This document shows, piece by piece, positions 26,030-32,864 of a stretch of 38,650 nt of DNA (position 1 is its first letter; each line of letters begins with the position of its first letter). The notes beneath the pieces are model-generated. The model searched no databases. It saw nothing but the letters and a program-made list of their open reading frames with translations, and had not been told where the DNA came from. Origin of the DNA: Prevotellaceae bacterium (GTDB lineage: Bacteria > Bacteroidota > Bacteroidia > Bacteroidales > UBA932); the NCBI GenBank assembly GCA_031288865.1, contig JAITQN010000141.1:1-38650 (forward strand), written 5' to 3'. A program made the position numbers and the translations under genes.

Positions 26030-26575
26030 ACGAAAACAAAGGTAAGAAAGAATTTGGAAAGTGCAAAAAATGAGCCTCTTTTTACCCTCGAAGTGCAATC
26101 GGGCGGGGGAACGGCACACTAACGCTGATGTTGTTCACCTTGCCGGCTTGTGGCCTCTCTGCACAAAATGCTGGTGGAGTCACCCTGTCTAACTATAAGG
26201 CGCAGGCCGGACCGCGGTGACGGCAACGGTGCAACGGCACCCTGCGGGTTCAACGGTCGACTTTCCGGAATTTGATCCCTGTACGGGTTATACCCCCGGC
26301 GCTACGGCCGCTACGTGGACGCTGGTCGACCGTCGGGAGAGCAATAATGTGCAGTCATATAAGGTGCGGCTGATGCATGACGGCCGTTATTGGATGGTGC
26401 AGGATTTAAAGTTCGGGGACAAGTGCAGGGACAAGACACCTACTATTGGACTAGTACGTACCACAGTAATAACTACGTGTTCGTCCTGCACTTCTACGGT
26501 AGCTACTTAAGCTCCGGCACAGGCGCCAGCTCCAAGGAAATCGGTCACTCAGTGCGTTGCATCAGGAACTATTAA
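26021..26575 (+). pseudogene. Frameshifted FISUMP-domain gene remnant
   Basis: Four reading-frame pieces together resemble one FISUMP protein. From ATG 26021 the first piece reads MNKTKTKVRKNLESAKNEP and stops soon after a G5 run (26105-26109). The next frame gives a signal-like TLTLMLFTLPACGLSAQNAGG and VTLSNYKAQAG, aligning with AAQNGITISEFKVASG of the gene at 16405-17424. One base is missing near 26210-26211, after which TAVTATVQ continues in a third frame through DGRYWMVQDLKFGD. A last shift falls at a duplicated GGGACAAG (26416-26423 and 26428-26435), followed by TYYWTSTYHSNNYVFV and the closing GHSVRCIRNY. The middle of the domain (CPxxWRVP) is missing, so there is also an internal deletion. 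It is divergent from the intact lipoprotein and shares its start region. Confidence 0.7.
26037..26067 (-). promoter_or_regulatory. Consensus promoter pointing at the FISUMP lipoprotein
   Basis: On the minus strand TTTG (26064-26067), exactly 19 bp, then TACCTTTG (26037-26044): a perfect -33/-7 match, located inside the pseudogene. Transcription would start near 26030, so the right inverted-repeat arm would be the first part of the mRNA, with an untranslated leader of about 300 nt before the ATG at 25727. Confidence 0.65.
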
Positions 26576-26628
26576 ACCGGTTGGGGCGTAAAAACATCAA
26601 AAGATATTGCAAAACTTGTTTTTTTTCG

Positions 26629-26636
26629 TACATTTG
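26629..26636 (+). promoter_or_regulatory. -7 promoter element of the flavin-reductase-like lipoprotein
   Basis: TACATTTG matches TAnnTTTG and lies 29 bp before the ATG at 26666. Confidence 0.5.
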
Positions 26637-26665
26637 TAGAAATAACGTTGTAAATGCTTTAGATT

Positions 26666-27286
26666 ATGAAAAAAACAATGAGTGTAATCTTATTGGCCGG
26701 CGCGCTGGCCGCTTGTAATGCCCCGTCCTCACAAATAAAAGACCTGCGGGATAAATCGTTTTCCGAACTGTTTACACAGGTCGACCCTGCCGCGGCCACC
26801 GGCAATGTATTTAAGTTGGTGGGACAGGATTTCTCGGTCATCACGGCCGGCACGGAACTGAACTATAACTCCATGACCGCCAGCTGGGGCGGCTGGGGCA
26901 TCCTCTTTAACGAGCCCGCCACGTGGTGCATCCTGCGGGCAAACCGCTACACGCTGGAATACATCAGGCGGGAAAACCTGTATACGATGTGCTACTTCGA
27001 TACCGCCTACAAGGATCAGGTGATGCTGTTCGGCAGCGCGTCGGGACGCGACAGCGACAAGATGAAGCAACACACCCTCACGCCGGTGGAAACCCCCGAG
27101 GGGAGCATCGCCTACAAGGAAGCCAAGTTAATCGTTGAATGTGAACTGCTGGAGATTACCACCGTGCAACCCGGCGACTTTTACACCGCCGACGCCCGCA
27201 CGTTTATTACCGACGCCTACGCCGAAGCGCACGACTACCACAAACTGGTGTTCGGAAAAATCACCGGGATGTGGGTGAAAAAATAA
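26666..27286 (+). CDS. Flavin-reductase-like (FMN-binding split barrel) lipoprotein
   Basis: A 206-residue protein with a lipoprotein signal (VILLAGALAAC, Cys about 17) and a flavin-reductase-like domain. The pattern NVFKLVGQDFSVITAG, then NSMTASWGGWGILFNEPATWCILRANRYTLEYI (about 70-100) is typical of the DIM6/NTAB-type FMN-binding split barrel found in Bacteroidetes. Substrate and electron donor are unknown. The export signal is notable because most flavin reductases are cytoplasmic. It converges on thrA with 5 bp between the stops. Confidence 0.85.
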   Translation: MKKTMSVILLAGALAACNAPSSQIKDLRDKSFSELFTQVDPAAATGNVFKLVGQDFSVITAGTELNYNSMTASWGGWGILFNEPATWCILRANRYTLEYIRRENLYTMCYFDTAYKDQVMLFGSASGRDSDKMKQHTLTPVETPEGSIAYKEAKLIVECELLEITTVQPGDFYTADARTFITDAYAEAHDYHKLVFGKITGMWVKK

Positions 27287-27291
27287 CCGTT

Positions 27292-29727
27292 CTATAATAA
27301 GATGTCGTTGAGCAATCCCGAGGCGGTTTGCTTCATGCCGGCGCCCGCGCCCTGAATCCGCATGCCGTTGGGATAGAAATCGCTGTAAAGGATAATCACG
27401 TTGTCGCAGCCTTTTGACGAGGCAAAGGGGTGCGTGAGGTCGAACGGCCGAACGCCCGCCTTGATGGCGCCGTTTTCTATTTCGATGCAGTATGCCAGCT
27501 TTTTCTCTGCCTTGGCGGCCTTGTCGTATAAGCCTTTGAAATAGCTTTCGTTTTTCTCCACACTCTTGTAGAAATCGTCCACCGTGCCGGTTAAACATTC
27601 TTCGGGAAGGAAGCCGCTCGTTTCGATGTCGGTGATGTTCACCTGCAGTCCTATTTCACGTCCGAGGATAAGCGCCTTGCGCATCAGGTCGAGGCCTTTC
27701 AGGTCGGTGCGCGGGTCGGGCTCGGTGTAGCCCTCGCGCTGCTCGAACTTGATGATGGAGGCAAACGATTCCGTGCCGTTGTAGGTGTTGAAAAGGTAGT
27801 TGAGCGAGCCCGACAGGGTGGCTTCGATTTTGTTGATGCAATCGCCGCTGTTCAGCATTTGCCGTATGGTGGAAATGATGGGCAGCGCAGCGCCCACGTT
27901 GGCCTCATAGCGGAAGGGCACGCCTTCTTTCTTCGCTGTGGTGTGTACGCTTTTGTAATATTCGATGTCGAGCGAATTGGCGATTTTGTTGCACGTCACG
28001 ATGCCGATTTTTTCCGACAGGATTTGCTGGTAGAGCGCCGATATTTGCAGGTCGGACGTGCAGTCCACGAACAGCCTGTTCTGGTGCGACAGCGAGGCAA
28101 TCTTTTCGATAAAGTCGAGCGACTTGTAGGTGGGGCTTCCGCCTTTGGTGAGTTTGGCGTTGATGGTGTCGAGGGTCAGCCCTTTTGTGTCGAACAGCAT
28201 CTTTGTGCTGTTGCAGATGCCGATGATGTGGATGTCGACCCCTATGTGTTGCAGCAGCGTTTTCCGGCGTTCTTCGATCATTTCCACGAGGCTTTTGCCC
28301 ACGTTGCCGTAGCCGGCGATGAACAGGCTGATTTGTTTCTTCGAGGCCGTGAAAAATTCGTCGTGGATGGCCGTTACCGCTTGGTTGAAATCTTCGGTGA
28401 GCACCACGGCCGACACGTTCTTTTCCGACGAGCCCTGTGCAATAGCCCGGATGTTGATGCCCTTGTTCCCGATGGCCTCGAACATGCGCCCGCCGGCGCC
28501 CGACTGGTTCTTCATGTCGTCGCCCACTAAGCTGATGATGGAAAATCCCTTCTCCACCTTTAGCGGTTCGATTTTATTGAGCGATATTTCGTAGGCGAAC
28601 AGTTCGTCTACCGCGCGCTTCGCCTTGTCGGCGTCGTTTTCGTCGATGGCCACCAGCATGGTGTGCACCGACGACGCCTGCGTGATGAGGATGATGTTGA
28701 TTTCGTTTTTCGTGAGCACGTCGAACAGGCGGCTCGAATAGCCCGGAATGCCCACCATTCCGCTGCCTTCCATAGACAGGATAGCGATGCGGTTGCTGCC
28801 CGAGATGCCTTTGATTTTGTTTCGTCCTTCGGGCGGATTTTGCTCTATCAGCGTGCCGGGGTTCTCGGGCGCGAACGTGTTTTTCACTAGAATAGGGATG
28901 CCTTTTTCCACTACCGGCTGTATGGTTGGCGGATAAATCACCTTGGCGCCGAAGTGCGACAGCTCCAGCGCTTCTTTATAGGAGATGTGTTCGATGGTTT
29001 GCGCGTTGCCCACGATGCGCGGGTCGGCGGTCATCATGCCGTTAACGTCGGTCCATATTTCGAGTGTTCGCGCTTCGAGGCACACGGCGATGAGCGAGGC
29101 CGTGTAGTCCGACCCGCCGCGTCCCAGCGTGGTGGTGCGGCCGGTGTCGTCGGAGGCGATAAAGCCCGGGATGATGTATAATTTGCCGTGGTTTCCCGAC
29201 AGGTGCTTTTTGATTTGCAGGTCGGTTTCTTCCCGCTTCACGATGTTCTGCCCTTGCCGGTATTCGGTTTTGATGAGGGTGCGGGCGTCTATCCACTTGC
29301 ACGGGATGCCGGTCGACGAAAACTTTTCGGCGATGATAATTGTCGAGAACAGCTCGCCGAAACTCATGATGAGGTCCATCGTGGCGTGGCTGATTTCCTT
29401 GATGAGGAATATGCCGTTGTAGATACCTTTCAGTTCGTCGAACAGTGCGGTGATTTTTTTGGTGAGCGCTTCCCTGAAATCGGAAGCGATAAGTTCGTTA
29501 ATCAGCTCGAAGTGTTGTTTCTCGAGCTTGTTCAGCAGCACTTCGTAGTCTTTGTTTCCGCCCTCGGCCAGCTTGCCGGTGTGGATCAGGGCGTCGGTGC
29601 AGCCGCCTATGGCCGACGCCACCACGACTGTTTTGTCGCGCCCGAGCGCCGTTTTCACAATGTTCACCACGTTATTTATGTTGTCGGCATTGGCCACCGA
29701 TGAACCGCCGAATTTTAATACTTGCAT
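27292..29727 (-). CDS. thrA: Bifunctional aspartokinase / homoserine dehydrogenase
   Basis: An 811-residue fusion enzyme catalysing the first and third steps of the aspartate pathway to Thr, Met and Ile. The kinase part starts with KFGGSSVAN (about 4-12) and includes FGELFSTII, GRGGSDYTA and two ACT-type regulatory segments (about 320-465). The dehydrogenase part begins with the NAD(P) motif IAGYGNVGKSL near 468-478 and contains CTSDLQISALYQ and EANVGAALPI (catalytic region). Length is normal for ThrA/MetL fusions. It follows metX after 24 bp in the same direction, so homoserine made here can be acetylated by its neighbour. Confidence 0.96.
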   Translation of the reverse strand: MQVLKFGGSSVANADNINNVVNIVKTALGRDKTVVVASAIGGCTDALIHTGKLAEGGNKDYEVLLNKLEKQHFELINELIASDFREALTKKITALFDELKGIYNGIFLIKEISHATMDLIMSFGELFSTIIIAEKFSSTGIPCKWIDARTLIKTEYRQGQNIVKREETDLQIKKHLSGNHGKLYIIPGFIASDDTGRTTTLGRGGSDYTASLIAVCLEARTLEIWTDVNGMMTADPRIVGNAQTIEHISYKEALELSHFGAKVIYPPTIQPVVEKGIPILVKNTFAPENPGTLIEQNPPEGRNKIKGISGSNRIAILSMEGSGMVGIPGYSSRLFDVLTKNEINIILITQASSVHTMLVAIDENDADKAKRAVDELFAYEISLNKIEPLKVEKGFSIISLVGDDMKNQSGAGGRMFEAIGNKGINIRAIAQGSSEKNVSAVVLTEDFNQAVTAIHDEFFTASKKQISLFIAGYGNVGKSLVEMIEERRKTLLQHIGVDIHIIGICNSTKMLFDTKGLTLDTINAKLTKGGSPTYKSLDFIEKIASLSHQNRLFVDCTSDLQISALYQQILSEKIGIVTCNKIANSLDIEYYKSVHTTAKKEGVPFRYEANVGAALPIISTIRQMLNSGDCINKIEATLSGSLNYLFNTYNGTESFASIIKFEQREGYTEPDPRTDLKGLDLMRKALILGREIGLQVNITDIETSGFLPEECLTGTVDDFYKSVEKNESYFKGLYDKAAKAEKKLAYCIEIENGAIKAGVRPFDLTHPFASSKGCDNVIILYSDFYPNGMRIQGAGAGMKQTASGLLNDILL

Positions 29728-29751
29728 AAGTTTTGAATATTTAATGTATGT

Positions 29752-30768
29752 TTAGATTTTCAATTTCTTTTCTATCGCTTTGGAGAGTTGCGCATACTCC
29801 AGAAGGAATCCGTCGTGCCCGAAGTCCGACGATATGATTTCGAGCGAGGCGCCGGGAATATGTGCGGCCATCGTTTCTGCTTCGCACACCGGAAAGAGCA
29901 TGTCGCTGTCGATGGCGATGCACAGGGTGTTGGCGGTGATTCCCGACAGCGCTTTACGCACGCCGCCGCGCCCTCGTCCCACGTTGTGCGTGTCGAGCCC
30001 CAGCGTCAGATAGTAATAGGAATACGCGTTGAAGCGGTTCGACAGTTTCTTTCCTTGATATTGCTGATAGCTGCATGCTTTCTTTGCCAGCAGGCAGTTC
30101 TCGTCGTCTTCCGACTGTGTTTTCGCGTAGCCTGCATAGGAGCGGTAGGTGAGCAGTGCGACGGAGCGTGCACATTCCAGCCCTTTTTTGCCGCCGTCGA
30201 CGCCGGTTTGCGCCGTAAAGCTTTCGTCGGCCATCAGCGCCATGCGTTGCGATTCGTTAAATGCCGTGCCCCATGCGCTCACCCGTGCGTTGCAGCAAAT
30301 CAGGCACAGGTTTTTTATCACGCCGGGATTTGATATGGCCCATTCCACCGCCTGAAACCCGCCGCTCGAGCCGCCTATAAGCAAGTCGATTTGCGAGATG
30401 CCGAGGTGGCGGCGCAACAGTTCGTGCGCTTTTACCATATCCCTGATAGAAACTAAGGGGAACTCCAGCAAATAGGGCTTTCCGGTAGCGGGGTTGGTAT
30501 CCTGCGGCCCTGTGGTGCCGTAGCACGAGGTGAGGATGTTGGCGCAAATGATAAAGTATTTATCCGTATCGAAATACTTTCCCGGCCCCACCAGATTAGG
30601 CCACCACTCTTCGGGGTTGGCGTTTGCCGTGAGGGCATGGCAAATCCACACAACTTTTTTGCCTTCCGGATGCGCGCCGCTGACATAGTAACATACGTTT
30701 ACCTCAGGCAGCGAACCGCCTCCTTCTAAATCAAACGTACCCTCGTAAGTAAAAAATTGTTGAATCAT
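29752..30768 (-). CDS. metX: Homoserine O-acetyltransferase
   Basis: A 338-residue alpha/beta-hydrolase-type acyltransferase that activates homoserine with acetyl-CoA for methionine synthesis. The nucleophile elbow is GGSSGGFQAVEW near 132-143, the acid is in AIDSDMLFP near 288, and the His in DFGHDGFLLE near 320. The pattern WPNLVGPGKYFDTDKYFIICAN (family) is typical of MetX. Slightly shorter than proteobacterial MetX but complete. It is the first gene of the metX-thrA operon and has a consensus promoter immediately upstream; the leader is too short for a SAM riboswitch. Confidence 0.95.
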   Translation of the reverse strand: MIQQFFTYEGTFDLEGGGSLPEVNVCYYVSGAHPEGKKVVWICHALTANANPEEWWPNLVGPGKYFDTDKYFIICANILTSCYGTTGPQDTNPATGKPYLLEFPLVSIRDMVKAHELLRRHLGISQIDLLIGGSSGGFQAVEWAISNPGVIKNLCLICCNARVSAWGTAFNESQRMALMADESFTAQTGVDGGKKGLECARSVALLTYRSYAGYAKTQSEDDENCLLAKKACSYQQYQGKKLSNRFNAYSYYYLTLGLDTHNVGRGRGGVRKALSGITANTLCIAIDSDMLFPVCEAETMAAHIPGASLEIISSDFGHDGFLLEYAQLSKAIEKKLKI

Positions 30769-30776
30769 TCGGACGC

Positions 30777-30808
30777 CAAAGGTAGAAGATTTATTTTAAA
30801 TACGCAAA
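30777..30808 (-). promoter_or_regulatory. Promoter of metX-thrA
   Basis: On the minus strand TTTG (30805-30808), 20 bp, TACCTTTG (30777-30784), ending 8 bp before the metX ATG. The transcript would be nearly leaderless, like that of dnaX. Confidence 0.7.
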
Positions 30809-30811
30809 TGT

Positions 30812-31360
30812 TTAAAGGCTTATATAGGACACGCTTTCAGGGGTGTTCCAGTGGCGATATTCCGCCACATTGAAATCAGACCACACATTAATGATTATTA
30901 ATGGATTGTTAGCACAGTTTAAGTGCTTCAAAGCTGCGTTGCCCGACAAATTGAGTACCGTGATGTGGTTGTTTGAGCAGTCTAAGGTGTGCAGGTTTAC
31001 ATTGTCGGAAACGTCTAACGACGACAGGTCGTTCTCCGCACAGTAAACGGTTGTCAATTCCTTGTTTTTGGAAAGATAGAGCCGGAACAATTGATTATTG
31101 CTGCAATTCAGATGTTCTAAAGAGGTGAAATCTTCCAACCCTTTCAGCGATTGAATGCCCCGTCCGCTAATGTCTAACGACTTGATTGAATCGACTTCTT
31201 TTCTTTGGATAATCCCGTTGCCGTTCTTGTCAAAATGGGTTAAGCAGTACGCTTCGAAGATCGAATCTGCGATCAAAACTTCCGGCGATTCTTTGCAACA
31301 GGGCAGTCCGGCGCTCGCTACCAATGTCACAATAAACAAAATAATCAAATTTTTGTTCAT
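30812..31360 (-). CDS. Leucine-rich-repeat lipoprotein with EF-hand-like loop
   Basis: A 182-residue lipoprotein from the ATG giving MNKNLIILFIVTL; an upstream frame extension lacks support. The signal ends in ASAGLPCC (Cys at 21-22). Residues 44-55, DKNGNGIIQRKE, match a calcium-binding EF-hand/dockerin loop (D1, N3, N5, E12). About five leucine-rich repeats follow, with the period-21 pattern L-x-x-L-x-C-S-x-N-x-L (LEHLNCSNNQL, LTTVYCAENDL, LHTLDCSNNHI, LKHLNCANNPL). Such proteins are surface or periplasmic binders of unknown ligand in Bacteroidetes. The 3' end lies between metX and its promoter region and the gene is divergent from the sigma-factor cluster. Confidence 0.8.
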   Translation of the reverse strand: MNKNLIILFIVTLVASAGLPCCKESPEVLIADSIFEAYCLTHFDKNGNGIIQRKEVDSIKSLDISGRGIQSLKGLEDFTSLEHLNCSNNQLFRLYLSKNKELTTVYCAENDLSSLDVSDNVNLHTLDCSNNHITVLNLSGNAALKHLNCANNPLIIINVWSDFNVAEYRHWNTPESVSYISL

Positions 31361-31500
31361 TAGGTGATATTTTAGTTCGTTCTTCTTTTCTTGTTCAACG
31401 ATTACGCGCAAAAATCATGCCATATTTTTGACAGGAATGCAACTTTTTGCCTACCTTTCGGGTCTAATCTGCGATAATAAAATATTCACTTTTAAAATTT

Positions 31501-31875
31501 ATGTGTATGGAAGATGTTTTAATCCCCGGGTTCGTTTTTGCAACGCCTGTGCTTATTGTATGGATTGCTATGCTGTTTCAATGGAAGAACGAGCAAGCGA
31601 GAACCCAACTCATTGGAAAAGCGCTTGAACTTGGAAAAGAAATTGACCCGGCATTGCTGGTAAGACCGGTTAAACAAAAGAAGCAAAACGCCAACCGGTT
31701 ATTGGCATGGGGAATTACGCTGGTGAGCTTGGGGCTGGCCGTGTTCGGCTCGGTATTGTTATTGACCGACTTGAGGTGGGCTTCCTTGTCGTCCTTGCTG
31801 TCATTCCCCGGCATCGGGCTGCTGATTGTGCATGTATTGACGCGGAAAAGTAAAACAGCTCGAATTGGAGAATAA
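31501..31875 (+). CDS. DUF6249-like membrane protein (sigma-factor neighbour)
   Basis: A 124-residue protein with an N-terminal membrane segment (about 9-26, FVFATPVLIVWIAMLFQW), a charged cytoplasmic-looking middle (EQARTQLIGKALELGKEIDP, then basic KQKKQNANR), and two more membrane segments (about 67-88 and 94-112). The layout resembles DUF6249 proteins encoded next to ECF sigma factors in Bacteroidetes. I am moderately sure of this family name. Two ATGs (codons 1 and 3) are possible starts. Its 3' end overlaps the sigma factor by 11 bp. The near-consensus TACCTTTC at 31452-31459 may be the promoter. Confidence 0.7.
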   Translation: MCMEDVLIPGFVFATPVLIVWIAMLFQWKNEQARTQLIGKALELGKEIDPALLVRPVKQKKQNANRLLAWGITLVSLGLAVFGSVLLLTDLRWASLSSLLSFPGIGLLIVHVLTRKSKTARIGE

Positions 31876-32365
31876 CACCTTTGAACGGTTTGTAGCGCAA
31901 CAGCAGGAGCCTTTGCGAAGGTTCCTGCTCAATCTTTGTGCGGGCAATCGTGCGCTGGCCGACGACCTTGCGCAGGATGCCTTTATTAAGGCCTACATCA
32001 ACCTTCCGAGTTTTAAGGGACGCTCAAAGCTATCGACATGGCTGTTCCGCATTGCCTATAATTGCTTTTATGACCACATTAAAAGCGTAAAAAACCAACA
32101 GGCCGATCCCGTCGAAAAATACGCCTATAAGTTATATACAGAAGACCCGGCTTGCAACGAAACCGATAAAACATTATATTTGGCGTTGGAAAAACTGAAT
32201 AATAAAGAACGGGAGATTGTGCTACTTTTCTACATGGAAGAAAAATCTTTGAAAGATATTGGCATAATTACAGGCCTCCCCGCGAACACGGTAAAGTCAC
32301 ACCTGCGGAGGGCCAAAGCGCATTTAAAAACATACTTGACACAATTGGGATATGAAAAAGGATAA
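31865..32365 (+). CDS. ECF-type RNA polymerase sigma-70 factor
   Basis: A 166-residue sigma factor with region 2 at about 15-75 (ALADDLAQDAFIKAYINL, STWLFRIAYNCFYDHI) and region 4 at about 105-160 (LNNKEREIVLLFYMEEKSLKDIG, ANTVKSHLRRAKAHL). There is no region 1.1 or 3, as in extracytoplasmic-function sigma factors. The start is a TTG inside the end of the upstream gene (11-bp overlap), which implies translational coupling. The downstream small membrane protein overlaps by 14 bp and is a candidate anti-sigma factor. The stimulus is unknown. Confidence 0.92.
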   Translation: MENNTFERFVAQQQEPLRRFLLNLCAGNRALADDLAQDAFIKAYINLPSFKGRSKLSTWLFRIAYNCFYDHIKSVKNQQADPVEKYAYKLYTEDPACNETDKTLYLALEKLNNKEREIVLLFYMEEKSLKDIGIITGLPANTVKSHLRRAKAHLKTYLTQLGYEKG

Positions 32366-32684
32366 CATCACACGATTTATGCAAATGCATAAACAGCACA
32401 TTGAGGACAATGGTTTCACCGGGAAACTCACCAATCAGCTCAAATATTATCCGCAAGCGCGGAAGATGGTCACGACAAAATCGGTCGTTGCGCTCATTGT
32501 GCCGTGCTGCTCGCTGCTGGCCGTGTGTGTGGTGTTGCTGCTGGGCGGCTGGCAAATACCTTTTGACACCTTGTTGAAGGCAATAGCTTCGCCAAACCCG
32601 CTTGCGCTCATGCTATGCGGTTTGACAACTATAGCACTCATGTTCTCCCTAACCTTGCCCATCTGGATTGAGGATAGCCTGTAG
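32352..32684 (+). CDS. Small two-span membrane protein, candidate anti-sigma factor
   Basis: A 110-residue protein. Its N-terminal 40 residues are polar (MKKDNITRFMQMHKQHIED), followed by two membrane segments (about 44-67 and 78-104). Overlap with the sigma gene, the size and the cytoplasmic head plus membrane tail are those of small anti-sigma or sigma-linked proteins of Bacteroidetes (DUF5056-like); sequence alone does not prove it. The stop codon's last base is the first base of the 41-bp repeat array at 32684. Confidence 0.65.
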   Translation: MKKDNITRFMQMHKQHIEDNGFTGKLTNQLKYYPQARKMVTTKSVVALIVPCCSLLAVCVVLLLGGWQIPFDTLLKAIASPNPLALMLCGLTTIALMFSLTLPIWIEDSL

Positions 32685-32765
32685 GTTTGTATCGACGCCG
32701 GATGTTCCAAACACTGCACTGTTTGGTTTCCCGGAACGCTGGGTGCTCCAAACACTGCATTGTTT
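32684..32765. repeat. Second locus of the 41-bp palindromic repeat (two units)
   Basis: Units at 32684-32724 and 32725-32765, both 41 bp, both starting GGTTT and ending CCAAACACTGCAYTGTTT. The flank CAGTCC (32766-32771) is the same as after the array at 1-246. The CCAAACA and TGTTTGG arms of the first unit form a hairpin. As at the first locus, the array sits between a stop codon and the promoter of a gene for an exported protein. Confidence 0.85.
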
Positions 32766-32826
32766 CAGTCCGACATCAAGCTTTGCGGGGGCGGCTGGGT
32801 CATTTCCCCGATTGGGAATAAATGCG

Positions 32827-32834
32827 TACCTTTA
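32827..32834 (+). promoter_or_regulatory. Putative -7 element of the M3 peptidase gene
   Basis: TACCTTTA, one mismatch from TAnnTTTG, 30 bp before the ATG at 32865. Confidence 0.4.
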
Positions 32835-32864
32835 CCGCATATTCATCCTAAAAGTTTTGTCATT

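Noticed and set aside
30769-30810. SAM riboswitch ahead of metX
   Set aside because: The promoter lies 8 bp before the start codon, leaving no transcribed leader.
31428-31628. 66-codon open frame upstream of the DUF6249-like gene
   Set aside because: It overlaps the promoter and the better-supported gene in another frame and has no recognisable features.
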